Source: Pseudomonadota bacterium
GTDB taxonomy: Bacteria > Desulfobacterota > Desulfovibrionia > Desulfovibrionales > Desulfomicrobiaceae
NCBI GenBank assembly: GCA_018902545.1
Contig: JAHIQM010000016.1
Span: 186,001 to 250,000, forward strand
Direction of reading: 5' to 3'
DNA length: 64,000 nt
Shown here: positions 41,981-51,286 of the stretch, in pieces
Position numbering within the stretch: the first letter of the stretch is position 1
Layout of the letters: each line of letters begins with the position of its first letter
Notes under the pieces: model-generated
The model's database searches: none
What the model saw: only the letters and a program-made list of their open reading frames with translations
Told to the model about the DNA's origin: nothing
Program-made: the position numbers and the translations under genes

Positions 41981-44900
41981 TTACAGCGTGATCCGCTCCC
42001 TGAGCGCCAGCAGCATGTCCTTCAAGGCATGCATGGCCAGGGTCGGCGAGGCGCTTGCGGGCAGGCGCAGTTCCAGCTTGGCCGGCGGCAGGATGCGGGC
42101 GCTGCCAGCGTTCTCTCCGACCCAGCCCATGAGCTTGGCGAGATCGACGTTGTGCCTGGTCTCGTCCCAGTGGATGAGCGCCCGCTCCTCGAACAGGTCC
42201 ACCCGCACCGCGCCGAGCCTGCGCGCATCGATCTTGATCATGAGCACGGCCACAAAGGTTTTCAGAGCCTCGGGCAGGGAACCGAAGCGATCGCGCATGT
42301 CGTCCACGATCTCGACGATGGCGCCCTCGTCGTGGCAGGATGACAGAGACTTGTAGTAATGCAGGCGCTCCTTGCCGTCGGCCACGTATTCCTCGGGGAT
42401 GAGGGCCTGGAAGCCGAGGTTGAGTTCGGGCTCGATCTCGGTTTCAACCTTGCCGCCGCGCAGCCTGGTGACCTCTTCTTCGAGCATCTCCAGAAAAAGA
42501 TCGAGACCGACCTTGCCGATGGTCCCGGACTGGGCCTCGCCGAGGATGTTGCCCGCCCCGCGCAGACGCAGGTCCTCCATGGCCACCTTGAAGCCAGCGC
42601 CGAGGTAGTCCATGTCGAGGATGATCTTGAGGCGCTTGCGCGAAGTCTCCTGCAGGCGGTCCAAGTCCGGGATGATGAAGTAGGCGTAGGCCTGCTCGCT
42701 GGAGCGCCCCACCCGGCCGCGCAACTGGTAGAGCTGGCCGAGTCCGAAGAGCTGGGCCTGGTCCACAATGAGCGTGTTGGCGCGGGGAAAATCAAGGCCC
42801 GACTCGATGATGGCCGTGCAGACCAGCACGTCCAGTTCGCCGTGCCAGAACTTGTGCATGGTCTCTTCCAGATCATGGGCCTTCATCTGGCCGTGCCCCA
42901 TGCCCACCCGGGCACCCGGAACCAGGGAGGACACGAACTCCACCACCCGCTCCAGGCCCTGCACACGGTTGTAGACCCAGAAAACCTGCCCGCCCCGGGC
43001 CAGCTCGCGCTCAAGGATAACCTTGAGCTGGCCCGGTTCGCGCTCAAGCAGTGAGGTCTCCACGGGCTTGCGGTCGCGCGGTGGCGTCTCGATGACGCTT
43101 AAGCCCCGGATGCCGGACAGGGAGAGCTGCAGAGTGCGCGGGATGGGGGTGGCGGTCAGGGTCAGGACGTCGATGGTCGAACGCATCTTCTTCATGCGCT
43201 CCTTGTGCTTGACGCCGAAGCGCTGCTCTTCGTCGAGGACCAAGAGAGCCAGATTGGAGAACTCCACGTCTTTAGAGAGCATGCGGTGAGTGCCGATGAG
43301 CACGTCGACCTGGCCGCGGCGCACAGCCTCGAGAGTGCGCTTCTGCCCGGCTGCGGGCACGAAGCGGCTGAGGAGCCCCACGGTGATGGAAAACGGCTCC
43401 ATGCGCTGCCTGAAAGTCTGGTAGTGCTGCTCGGCGAGGACCGTAGTCGGGCAAAGAAGGGCCACCTGTTTGCCATCCAGGACCGCGCGGAAAGCCGCGC
43501 GCAGCGCCACCTCGGTCTTGCCGAAGCCCACGTCGCCGCAAACCAGCCGGTCCATGGGTTCGGGCTTTTCCATGTCGGCCAGAACATCTGCGATGGCTTT
43601 TTCCTGATCACGGGTTTCCTCGAAGCCGAAGCTGGCCTCGAATTCCCAATACAGCTCGGAAATGGGGTTGTACTGAAAGCCCTTGGCGATTTTGCGGAAG
43701 GCGTACATCTCCACCAGATCGCGCGCGATCTTGGCGATGGACTGGCGCGTGCGTTCACGCGCCTTGCTCCAGGCCGCGCTGCCCAGACGGTCCAGGGCCG
43801 GGGCCGCGCCGTCGGGTCCCTTGTAGCGCTGGACCTGCCCCAGACGATCCACCGGCAGGTAGAGACGGTCCTCTCCGTCGTATTGAAGCAGGAGGTAGTC
43901 GTTGGCCACGTCCCCGAACTTGATGCGGTGCAGGCCGCCGAAACGACACAGACCGTAGTCGCGGTGGACCAGAAGATCGCCGCATTCCAGCTCGTCAAAG
44001 GCGTCGAGGCCCTTGAAGGCCTTGCCCACGCTGCGCTGCGCCTTGGGCGCTCCGGGCTGGAGCACGGATTCCGGCAGAATCTGCATCTCGGCCCAGGGCA
44101 GGCGCATGCCGTGGCCCAGGGAGCCGACCAGGGCGAAGATACCCTTGCCCTTGGGGTCGTACTCGGTGCTGAGTACGTGATCATCCTGGGCCGCGAGCTG
44201 CAGAAATTTCTTGCGTGACTGCTCGGTATGAAAGCAGAAAATGGTCTGGGCGTAAGTTTTGCGCCAGACGGCGAGTTCCTGCATGAGCGCCCGCCACGGA
44301 CGACTGCGGCTCTCCGGTGTCCAGAACAGATCCTCAAAAGAGCTCACTCCCTCTTCGGGCAGATCGAGCCCCTCCTCACGCACGCCCATGACCAGACTCT
44401 CGCAGAGGATCTGCCGGTTGTCCTCCCATGTCTTGCGCACATCCCCAGGGGTCTGGATCAGGCCGTGCCGGGGCCACTGCCGCTCGTCGTCGCGAAAATA
44501 ATTCTGCCAGGCCCAGCTCGTCTCGTCGAGTTTGGTGCGCAGGTCCTGGGCCTCGGCCATGATGAAGACGCTCCCCTCGGGCAGCCAGGCCTCCAGCCCC
44601 ACGGTCCGGGAATAATACATACTCGGCGGCAGATGAGGATGGACCTGCAGCAATTCCTTTTCCAGTTGGGCACGCGCGGGCTTTGCTATCTCGCCCAGGC
44701 GCAGCCAGCCGTCGAACATGCCCCGGGCTTCCTCCCGGTAGGTGTCGGCGCCGATGCAGCCCGTCACAGGCAGGATCGTCACGGCCTTGAGGTCCGCCCT
44801 GGAGCGCTGGGACATGGGTTCAAAAAGCCTGATGCGCTCCAGCGTGTCCCCAAAAAATTCCAGGCGCAGGGGATGATCGTATCCGGGACAGAAGATGTCC

Positions 44901-45421
44901 ATGATGTCGCCGCGCAGGGACGTCTCGCCCACGGCCGTGACCATGGAAACCCTTGAATAGCCCCAGTTGACCAGGGTTTCGAGGAGATCGTCCTGGGACA
45001 TCTCCTCGCCCTCGCCCAGGTCCAGGTGCTCGCGCTGCAAAAGGTCCGGATGCGGCCATTTCTGGATCAGGTTCTCCAGCGGCACAAGTACCCCGCGCCC
45101 TCGTTTTTTCAGGGCCAGAGCAAAGAGGACCCGCCATCGTTCCGGCCACGGTGAACGGCGCGGATCTTCAATGGAATAATGGGGAAAGCGCAGCCAGCGG
45201 CGCTCCCAGAAAGGAAGGTCCCGGTCTGCGGGCGAAAAAAGGCGCGCCAGGGAATCGTACAGGGGCAGATCCGCGCTGGGCGGCAGCACCAGGACGACAT
45301 TGTGCCCTTTTTCGATCATTGCCTGGGCCAGATACATCTGCGAGGCCGGGCCACTCTTGAAGATCCTGGTCTGGCGCTCCGATCCTGAAACGAGTTTCTG
45401 CAAGGCTTGGGGGATGATCAC
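41981..45421 (-). CDS. mfd: Transcription-repair coupling factor
   Basis: An 1146-residue SF2 translocase that removes stalled RNA polymerase and recruits UvrA. A degenerate UvrB-like N-terminal module is followed by the polymerase-interacting CarD/RID region (GDLLVHRDYGLCRFGGLHRI). The helicase domains have Walker A CGDVGFGKTEVAL, LDEEQRFGVKHKERM, TATPIPRTLQLSL and TAIIESGLDFPRANTLI. A C-terminal TRCF domain (LGFQALIPEEYVADGKERLH) ends the protein. The start is a GTG at 45421 without an obvious ribosome site. The 160 nt downstream of it contain no convincing gene. Confidence 0.96.
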   Translation of the reverse strand: MIIPQALQKLVSGSERQTRIFKSGPASQMYLAQAMIEKGHNVVLVLPPSADLPLYDSLARLFSPADRDLPFWERRWLRFPHYSIEDPRRSPWPERWRVLFALALKKRGRGVLVPLENLIQKWPHPDLLQREHLDLGEGEEMSQDDLLETLVNWGYSRVSMVTAVGETSLRGDIMDIFCPGYDHPLRLEFFGDTLERIRLFEPMSQRSRADLKAVTILPVTGCIGADTYREEARGMFDGWLRLGEIAKPARAQLEKELLQVHPHLPPSMYYSRTVGLEAWLPEGSVFIMAEAQDLRTKLDETSWAWQNYFRDDERQWPRHGLIQTPGDVRKTWEDNRQILCESLVMGVREEGLDLPEEGVSSFEDLFWTPESRSRPWRALMQELAVWRKTYAQTIFCFHTEQSRKKFLQLAAQDDHVLSTEYDPKGKGIFALVGSLGHGMRLPWAEMQILPESVLQPGAPKAQRSVGKAFKGLDAFDELECGDLLVHRDYGLCRFGGLHRIKFGDVANDYLLLQYDGEDRLYLPVDRLGQVQRYKGPDGAAPALDRLGSAAWSKARERTRQSIAKIARDLVEMYAFRKIAKGFQYNPISELYWEFEASFGFEETRDQEKAIADVLADMEKPEPMDRLVCGDVGFGKTEVALRAAFRAVLDGKQVALLCPTTVLAEQHYQTFRQRMEPFSITVGLLSRFVPAAGQKRTLEAVRRGQVDVLIGTHRMLSKDVEFSNLALLVLDEEQRFGVKHKERMKKMRSTIDVLTLTATPIPRTLQLSLSGIRGLSVIETPPRDRKPVETSLLEREPGQLKVILERELARGGQVFWVYNRVQGLERVVEFVSSLVPGARVGMGHGQMKAHDLEETMHKFWHGELDVLVCTAIIESGLDFPRANTLIVDQAQLFGLGQLYQLRGRVGRSSEQAYAYFIIPDLDRLQETSRKRLKIILDMDYLGAGFKVAMEDLRLRGAGNILGEAQSGTIGKVGLDLFLEMLEEEVTRLRGGKVETEIEPELNLGFQALIPEEYVADGKERLHYYKSLSSCHDEGAIVEIVDDMRDRFGSLPEALKTFVAVLMIKIDARRLGAVRVDLFEERALIHWDETRHNVDLAKLMGWVGENAGSARILPPAKLELRLPASASPTLAMHALKDMLLALRERITL

Positions 45422-45454
45422 TAAACGGCCGGTCCGGGTTGTAGGGAACGGGGA

Positions 45455-45482
45455 AAAGCCGCTCCCGGTCAGGAGCGGCTTT
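45455..45482. terminator. Hairpin upstream of mfd
   Basis: The perfect stem AAAGCCGCTCC (45455-45465) pairs with GGAGCGGCTTT (45472-45482), with a 6-nt loop. It lies 33 nt before the mfd start codon, so it could be a leader structure or a terminator of upstream minus-strand transcripts. The rest of 45422-45698 shows no gene. Confidence 0.5.
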
Positions 45483-45698
45483 GGGCCAGTGGCGAGCCAG
45501 GGCGAACGAACGAATCATCCACCCCACATCGTGCTACGTTGCCCAAAAAGGAGGCCAGGTCAAGCGGTTACGCCTCATGCGAAAGCCCCGCAACCATCTT
45601 GATGGTCACAGACGGACATTTTGGTGGACAGGCCTGTGGCGGATGCGTATTGGACTATGCGTACGTAATCGGTTCACCCCTTTCCCAAGGAGAAGTTC

Positions 45699-45908
45699 AT
45701 GGCACGATTCCTTCCCAATGAGGATCCCTTCACCCTGGAAGACCAGCTCAAGATCCTCGGCAACGACGAGTTGCTCGATTTCTGGGAAGAAAGCCAGATG
45801 CTCGACCGCTACCTTGAGCCTACCGAGCATGAACAGCCCCCATCACTGCACTACGAAAACGCCATCCTGAACGAACTCAGGCTGCGTTACTCAATGGGCG
45901 AGATATAA
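45699..45908 (+). CDS. Small acidic protein of unknown function
   Basis: A 69-residue protein rich in Glu, Asp and Leu, starting ARFLPNEDPFTLEDQLKILG and containing DELLDFWEESQMLDRYLE. It is predicted helical and soluble with no cysteines. I do not recognise the family. The gene looks real: the ATG follows AAGGAG at good spacing, and a strong terminator lies 24 nt after the stop. It is the only plus-strand gene between 29.4 and 50.2 kb. Confidence 0.65.
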   Translation: MARFLPNEDPFTLEDQLKILGNDELLDFWEESQMLDRYLEPTEHEQPPSLHYENAILNELRLRYSMGEI

Positions 45909-45931
45909 TAAATACCTCCCTTTGAAACTCC

Positions 45932-45959
45932 AAAGCTCCCTTTTCGGGAGCTTTTTTTT
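45932..45959 (+). terminator. Intrinsic terminator of the 69-residue gene
   Basis: AAAGCTCCC (45932-45940) pairs with GGGAGCTTT (45946-45954), followed by a run of eight T. Confidence 0.85.
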
Positions 45960-45984
45960 GGCCTCGCGCAGGCCTCCGGGCAAG

Positions 45985-46010
45985 AAAAAAGCCGGTCAAG
46001 GACCGGCCTA
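45985..46010 (-). terminator. Terminator of the tRNA cluster
   Basis: GCCGGTC (45991-45997) pairs with GACCGGC (46001-46007). A six-A run at 45985-45990 becomes a T-run on the minus strand, ending transcripts from the tRNA genes. Confidence 0.8.
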
Positions 46011-46016
46011 AAAATC

Positions 46017-46091
<75 letters not shown>

Positions 46092-46096
46092 ATTAT

Positions 46097-46171
<75 letters not shown>

Positions 46172-46179
46172 TTTTCTCG

Positions 46180-46255
46180 TGGAGCGGGAAACGGGACTCG
46201 AACCCGCAACCCTCAGCTTGGAAGGCTGATGCTCTAGCCATTGAGCTACTCCCGC
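46180..46255 (-). tRNA. tRNA-Gly (TCC)
   Basis: A 76-nt cloverleaf with encoded CCA. Acceptor gcgggag/tcccgc is the same as the other tRNA-Gly gene. Anticodon TCC in loop ctTCCaa between tcagc and gctga, T-loop ttcgagt. It is the promoter-proximal gene of the cluster. Confidence 0.96.
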
Positions 46256-46320
46256 CCGCGAGGATCAAGCAGCTACTGCAACCGCCCGTGCCCGTCAAGG
46301 AAAAATAAGGGGTTACCAGA

Positions 46321-46437
46321 CTGTCCCAAAACGGCGATCTGCTTCGTCACTGCAGAAAATCCAGACCCTCACGTATCTTAAAATACGCTTCGGCCCTGGA
46401 TTTTCTTTGTTCCTCGCATCTCACCATTTTGGAGCAG
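46321..46437. repeat. 117-nt palindromic element with conserved loop core
   Basis: The outer arms from ctgtcccaaaacgg and ccattttggagcag pair over about 25 nt, with differences that keep G-U pairing. The inner arms agaaaatccag and ctggattttct are perfect. The loop cctcacgtat-cttaaa-atacgcttcgg has the same core as the element at 30856 in reverse orientation, although the stems are unrelated. It lies between the tRNA cluster and the MoeA-PBP gene. Confidence 0.85.
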
Positions 46438-46467
46438 CCTGAATATTTGTAATTATTCAACAGTCAG

Positions 46468-48402
46468 CTACCCCAGTCCCTGCCCCGGTTCCATGATCAT
46501 TCCGGTCAGCGTGGTCTCGTAGCCGCCCAGGGCCTCGATGCGCTCCTTGAAGGCGCGGGATCGGATCAACTCCAGCGCCGTTTCGATCTTCCAATCCGCC
46601 AGTTCAGGCAGAAACGCCAGATCATAGCGTTCCCGGGCCAGGGGCACGAAATCAAGCCCCAGGGCATTGGCGGCGGCAAAAATGCCCAGACCGCAGGAGG
46701 CTGTTCCGGTCAGCACGTTGACGGCCACGGCCATGTGCGTGAACTCCTCCTTCTCGTACCCGTTTACCTGCTCCGGACCAATCCCGGCCTGCCGCAGGTG
46801 GTAATCGAGCAGGATGCGCGTGCCCGCCCCGCGCTGACGGTTGATGAAGCGCACCTCGGGCCGGGCGAGGTCCCCCACTCCGGTGATGCCCAGGGGATTG
46901 CCCTTGGCCACGATGAGGCCCTGATGCCGGATGGCCAGGTTGACGCAGGCCACGTCAAGACCGGGCAGATACTTGCGGAAAAAGGGAAAATTGAAATCCC
47001 CGCTGTCCTCGTCGAAAAGATGCGTGCCGGCCATGAGCGCCGAGCGGTTCTTGAGCGCCGTCAATCCGCCCATGGAGCCCACGTGGCTGGACGCTATGCG
47101 CACCGGCCGCTCCAGCCCCATGAATTCGTTGCCGAGCACGTCGAGGATGTTGTCGTGACTACCGACCACAACCAGAGTTTGATCAAGCTCCGCCGCCGGA
47201 ACCAGCAGCTCCGCCCGCACCGTGGAAGCGGCCTCGGCCCCCTCGCTTTCAACCGGGATGCGGGTCATGCCCTGGGCGCGGATGAGAGTGGTCAGCATGC
47301 CCGCGCCGCGTCCAAGCGGGGTGGCTACGAACTTGTCCCCGACCCGTCCGATGGCCAGACGGACCAGCTCTTCGGTGCCAAGCTTGGAGGGTACCTTGCG
47401 CGCCAGCTCCACCTCCACCGTCTGCCGCACCGGCGGCGTCTTGCGGGATAGCCAGGACAAAAGCGGGATGAGCAGTTCCTCGAAGCACACCACGGCCGAA
47501 ACTGGATATCCCGGCGCGCCGACAACGAGCTTGCCCTCGATGACCCCCAGGATGGACGGCTTGCCGGGCATGAGATCAATACCGTGCACCAGCACCCTGC
47601 CCAGACGCTCGATGATGGAGCGGGAAAAATCCTTGGAACCGGCCGAGGAGCCCGCGCCGATGACAACCACATGATGGGGTCCGCTCACGGCCTCGCGCAC
47701 GGCGGCAGTCAGGGCCTCTTCGTTGTCCGGGACCGGATCGACCCGGGTGAACAGGCAGCCTTGAGCGGCGGCCAGACCAGCAAAGACCTGGGAATTGCTC
47801 TCGATGACCTGGCCGGGCTTGGGATTTGGCCGCGTGGTAAAATCGAGGACTTCGTCACCGGTGGGGATGAAGGCCATGCGCAGCTGCTCACGCACCGGTA
47901 CGTCCCAGATGCCCGCGCTCAAAAGTCCGCCCACGTCATAGGGCGAAAGCAGCCTGTTCTGGGGCAACAGGAGCTCCGTGGCCACGATGTCCTCGCCGAT
48001 GCGGCGCACGTGCTGCATGGGAAAGACCGGGGTTTCGATCTCGATGGCCTCGTCGCTCTCGCGCACGACCTTCTCGATCATGAGCACCCCGTCCATGCCC
48101 TCGGGCAGGGGGTGGCCGGTGTTCACGGGCCTGCACTGGGTGCCCTTGGCCAGGAGCACGGGTCGCCCTTCACGGGCCAGGAAGGTGGACTCGGCCTTAA
48201 GCGCATACCCGTCCATGGCCGCGCTGTGAAAGGTCGGGGAGGAGCACACCGCGTACACCGGCTGCGCCGTGACCCGGCCGCAGGCCTGCTGCGCAGGGAT
48301 GGTTTCCGTGCCGACCAGACGGTCGCGGTCCAGGGCCTCCATAGTCAGGCGCAGGGCTTCGGCCACGGGCAGGGTCTTGAGATAGATGTTTCTTTTTTCC
48401 AT
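46468..48402 (-). CDS. MoeA-type molybdopterin protein fused to PBP-like domain
   Basis: A 644-residue protein. Residues 1 to about 410 are MoeA-like: SPTFHSAAMDGYALKAEST, MIEKV, IPTGDEVLDF, IGAGSSAGSKDFS and GVIEGKLVVGAPGYPVSAV. MoeA inserts molybdate (or tungstate) into adenylylated molybdopterin. The last 230 residues form a periplasmic-binding-protein-like domain without signal peptide (VVVGSHDNILDVLGNEF, GLIVAKGNPLGITGVGDLAR, FINRQRGAGTRILLDYHLRQ), known in archaeal and anaerobe MoeA fusions and perhaps oxyanion sensing. The ATG at 48402 follows AAGGA. It is 22 nt downstream of a second moeA, so one may serve Mo and the other W; that is inference. Confidence 0.88.
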   Translation of the reverse strand: MEKRNIYLKTLPVAEALRLTMEALDRDRLVGTETIPAQQACGRVTAQPVYAVCSSPTFHSAAMDGYALKAESTFLAREGRPVLLAKGTQCRPVNTGHPLPEGMDGVLMIEKVVRESDEAIEIETPVFPMQHVRRIGEDIVATELLLPQNRLLSPYDVGGLLSAGIWDVPVREQLRMAFIPTGDEVLDFTTRPNPKPGQVIESNSQVFAGLAAAQGCLFTRVDPVPDNEEALTAAVREAVSGPHHVVVIGAGSSAGSKDFSRSIIERLGRVLVHGIDLMPGKPSILGVIEGKLVVGAPGYPVSAVVCFEELLIPLLSWLSRKTPPVRQTVEVELARKVPSKLGTEELVRLAIGRVGDKFVATPLGRGAGMLTTLIRAQGMTRIPVESEGAEAASTVRAELLVPAAELDQTLVVVGSHDNILDVLGNEFMGLERPVRIASSHVGSMGGLTALKNRSALMAGTHLFDEDSGDFNFPFFRKYLPGLDVACVNLAIRHQGLIVAKGNPLGITGVGDLARPEVRFINRQRGAGTRILLDYHLRQAGIGPEQVNGYEKEEFTHMAVAVNVLTGTASCGLGIFAAANALGLDFVPLARERYDLAFLPELADWKIETALELIRSRAFKERIEALGGYETTLTGMIMEPGQGLG

Positions 48403-48424
48403 AGAATCCTTGAATCCCTCCTGA

Positions 48425-49663
48425 CTAAAATATCCAGACATCCACGTCCTGCCCGGCCCGCATGCCTTCCAGCGAGGCTTCAATCCGCACCAGACCGTCG
48501 GCGTCGAGCATGGTACGCAGCAATCCCGACTTGCCGAGCCTGGGCATGGCCACAAGCTCCCCGTCCCGCTCTTCGAGCCGCACCCGCACGAAATCCTCGC
48601 GCCCGGGCTTGGAGGACAGGTTTGCACCGAGCCGGGCCGGGCGCATGATCCGGCGGGCGGGATCAAAGGCCCCGGCGTCGCCACCCAGATGGACCAGCAG
48701 CGGCAGCCCGAAGACCAGCATGACGATCTGCGCGGAAGTGACCTGCCCGGGAAGTCCCAGAACCGGCTTGCCGCCGACCCGGGCCAGAATGGTCGGCTTG
48801 CCGGGACTGATGGACACGCCGTGGGCCAGAATTTCGCCATTCGCGAATGACTCAAGGACCTCTATCGTCAAATCGCGCGTGCCGATGGAACTGCCGCCGG
48901 AGATAAAGACCACGTCGTTCTCTTCCAGGCTTCGGGCCAGTGCGGACTTAAGCGCTTCACGCTGGTCGGGGACCAGCCCCATGGAGTGGGTCGCGGCCCC
49001 TGCCTGCCGGGCCATGCAGGCCAGGGTGTGGGAATTCACGTCCCTGATCTGTCCGGGCCTTGGAGTGTGATGGACGGGGACCAGTTCGTCTCCAGTGGAG
49101 ATAATGCCGCAGCGGGGGCGGCGAAAAACCGTGGCCTCAAGGCGGCCAATGGCGGCCATGAGCCCCACATCCTGCGGGCGCAGACGCCGTCCGGCCGGCA
49201 GGGCCACCTGCCCCTCTCCCACGTCCTCGCCCCGCAGCATGACGTTCTCACCCGGTGTCACGGTTTTGCGGATCTCGACGGTCGTGTCCCCGAGCATCTG
49301 GGTATGCTCGACCATGATCACGGCGTCCGCGCCGGGAGGAACGCTCCCGCCCGTGGCGATGCCCATGCATTCGCCGGAGCTTAAGTGGCGGGTGACGACC
49401 TCATCGATGGCCGCGCTGCGGGCGAGTTCCACATAGGCAGGGTTCCCCTCGCTCGCACCGAAAGTATCGGCCGCCCGCACGGCGTAGCCGTCCATGCAGG
49501 ATCGATCGAGAGCCGGAATGTCCTCCCCGGACAAAATATCCTCTGCCAGAATGCGATCCAGGCAATCCTCAAGGGCAAGGGTCTCGGAAGGGACAGGCTC
49601 GAAAAGCCTGAGCAATTCGCAGAAGCGGGCCGAAGTGATAACCCGGAAAAAGCCGTGCTCCAT
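48425..49663 (-). CDS. moeA: Molybdopterin molybdenumtransferase
   Basis: A 412-residue MoeA of standard length. Domain motifs are DIPALDRSCMDGYAVRAADT, GIATGGSVPPGADAVIMVEH, GIISTGDELVP, the MPT-binding FISGGSSIGTRDLTIEVLE and PGKPTILARVGGKPVLGLPG. It converts adenylyl-molybdopterin to the metal cofactor in the cytoplasm. It lies 1 nt after the ModE-like gene and 22 nt before the MoeA-PBP fusion, so the three form one operon. Confidence 0.93.
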   Translation of the reverse strand: MEHGFFRVITSARFCELLRLFEPVPSETLALEDCLDRILAEDILSGEDIPALDRSCMDGYAVRAADTFGASEGNPAYVELARSAAIDEVVTRHLSSGECMGIATGGSVPPGADAVIMVEHTQMLGDTTVEIRKTVTPGENVMLRGEDVGEGQVALPAGRRLRPQDVGLMAAIGRLEATVFRRPRCGIISTGDELVPVHHTPRPGQIRDVNSHTLACMARQAGAATHSMGLVPDQREALKSALARSLEENDVVFISGGSSIGTRDLTIEVLESFANGEILAHGVSISPGKPTILARVGGKPVLGLPGQVTSAQIVMLVFGLPLLVHLGGDAGAFDPARRIMRPARLGANLSSKPGREDFVRVRLEERDGELVAMPRLGKSGLLRTMLDADGLVRIEASLEGMRAGQDVDVWIF

Positions 49664-49664
49664 G

Positions 49665-50078
49665 CTACTCCGCCTTCAGGGAAGAAAGTTTGCTTTCCGG
49701 ATAGGCATCGGCATAGTACTGCACATCCTCGCCAAAGATATCCTGGGCCTTGCCTTTGGCGTAGGTTTCGATGTCGCTTTGCAGCTGCTGAAACTGCCGC
49801 GCGAGCTGCCGCCCCACAGGGGTGAGCTCGTAGCGCTGCCCCTTGCCCTTGATCTTCTGCACCAGGGGCTTGCCGATACTCTCTTCGGCGGCCTTGAGCT
49901 TGCCCCAGGCCGCACGGTAGGACATCTTCATTTCCGTGGCGGCCTGCCTGAGCGACCCGTACTCCTCAATTTTTTCAAGAAGCAGGGCCCGGCCGATGCC
50001 CAGAAAAATTTTCTCGTCCCGCTCGAACCAGAGGTGCAAGCGCAAAGTCAGGGGGGCCTCGGCTTTGGACTCCGTCAT
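49665..50078 (-). CDS. ModE N-terminal-type winged-helix regulator
   Basis: A 137-residue DNA-binding protein with the LysR-like winged helix of ModE: GIGRALLLEKIEEYGSLRQA, ATEMKMSYRAAWGKLKAAEE and KGQRYELTPVGRQLARQFQQ. The C-terminal molybdate-binding TOBE domains of full ModE are absent, so it either does not bind molybdate directly or works with a partner. The ATG at 50078 follows GAGGAGG. First in the operon with both moeA genes and divergent from fdhE, so it probably controls molybdenum/tungsten or formate genes. Confidence 0.85.
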   Translation of the reverse strand: MTESKAEAPLTLRLHLWFERDEKIFLGIGRALLLEKIEEYGSLRQAATEMKMSYRAAWGKLKAAEESIGKPLVQKIKGKGQRYELTPVGRQLARQFQQLQSDIETYAKGKAQDIFGEDVQYYADAYPESKLSSLKAE

Positions 50079-50239
50079 GTTTTCCTCCTCAGGGATGAGG
50101 GTGAAGTGATGAAAATTCAAACACATATTGTGTTAAATCAAAGCCAGGCACAAAACAAGCATTGTGATGTGAGAAAAGACACGTTACGAACGAAACCGGC
50201 CCGGATTCACACCTCGCCCTATACCAACGGAGAATGCCC

Positions 50240-51124
50240 ATGATCGAAGCTGAAAAAGCCCAGGAATTGCTCACCAAAAAAATCGATGCCTGCAAAAAGC
50301 GCGGCTTTCTGCCACCGGAACTGATCGATCTGGTAGAAAAAATATACACTCGCCAGCTCCAGTCCCGAAGCCAGGCCGAGGTGCCCGCCGCCGCAAGCCT
50401 GGAGGTTGCCGATGCATTGCAGCACGGACAGGGTGCGCCCTTGGTCGAAAGAGCTCGCTTTCCCTTTGACAAAGAGCAAAGCCTTGGGCTTTTCAACGAA
50501 TTTCTGGAGCTTGTGAAATCGGTCAACCCCGCCCTGAGCGAAGCGGTCGCCGCCCTGTCCAAGGCCCTTGCGGACAAATCCCTGGATCTGGACAAGGCCA
50601 TGCAGGCGCATTTGAACGGCGACGAAGCATTCTTTTCCACCTGGGCTAAGGCTACCCCGACGGCCCCACGCACCCTGCCCATGCTCGTGCAGGCGGCCAT
50701 GACCCCGTCCATCGAGCGCGCCGCCCTCGATCTGGCGTCACGCACCGATCTTTCAAGCTCCTGGCCCCATGGCCACTGCCCCTTGTGCGGAAGCATGCCG
50801 ATCATATCCGATCTGCGGGAAAAGGAAGGTTTCAGGTATAATATCTGTGGCTTCTGCCACGCGGAGTACCACGCGCCCAGGCTGCAATGTCCCTTCTGTC
50901 TGGAAAATGACAGCTCCAAGCTCGAATATTACGAGGCCGAGGAAGAACCCGGTGTGCGCATCAACGCCTGCAAGACCTGCAATCTCTACATCAAGATCAC
51001 GGACTACAGGAATCTGGATCGGCGCAGCCTGCCCCTGGTGGACGATCTGGATTCCCTGAGCCTCGATGTGGCGGCGCGGGAAAAGAAATACAAGCGCCCC
51101 ACGCTCTCGGCCTGGGGATTTTAG
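50240..51124 (+). CDS. fdhE: Formate dehydrogenase accessory protein FdhE
   Basis: About 294 residues. FdhE is a cytoplasmic rubredoxin-like iron protein needed for maturation of exported formate dehydrogenases. The C-terminal half has the four CxxC motifs of the family: CPLC, CGFC, CPFC and CKTC, between residues about 180 and 260. The N-terminal half is helical. I prefer the ATG at 50240, 7 nt after GGAG; an ATG at 50234 is too close to it. It fits functionally with fdhA and fdhB at 60.7 kb. Confidence 0.92.
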   Translation: MIEAEKAQELLTKKIDACKKRGFLPPELIDLVEKIYTRQLQSRSQAEVPAAASLEVADALQHGQGAPLVERARFPFDKEQSLGLFNEFLELVKSVNPALSEAVAALSKALADKSLDLDKAMQAHLNGDEAFFSTWAKATPTAPRTLPMLVQAAMTPSIERAALDLASRTDLSSSWPHGHCPLCGSMPIISDLREKEGFRYNICGFCHAEYHAPRLQCPFCLENDSSKLEYYEAEEEPGVRINACKTCNLYIKITDYRNLDRRSLPLVDDLDSLSLDVAAREKKYKRPTLSAWGF

Positions 51125-51184
51125 AGACAGGGCGGCTGGTCGCGACAGGACCGACTGTTTTCAACCCCACGAACACGGGCATGG

Positions 51185-51204
51185 ATTCCCGCCTTCGCGG
51201 GAAT
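51185..51204. repeat. ATTCCC-N8-GGGAAT palindrome (dRS3-like)
   Basis: ATTCCC (51185-51190) and GGGAAT (51199-51204) flank gccttcgc. Short repeats of this pattern are widespread in proteobacterial genomes and occur as dRS3 in Neisseria. The gene-free stretch 51125-51709 also contains the two larger repeats listed next. Confidence 0.7.
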
Positions 51205-51286
51205 GACTCGGAGGCTGCGAAAATTGCGCACTAAAAAGCCCGACAGACCCATCCATACACAGCCGCCCCCCGACCAACGCCCGGTC

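Noticed and set aside
45455-45482. Hairpin read as the mfd terminator
   Set aside because: It is upstream of the mfd start, not after its stop, so it cannot end mfd transcripts.
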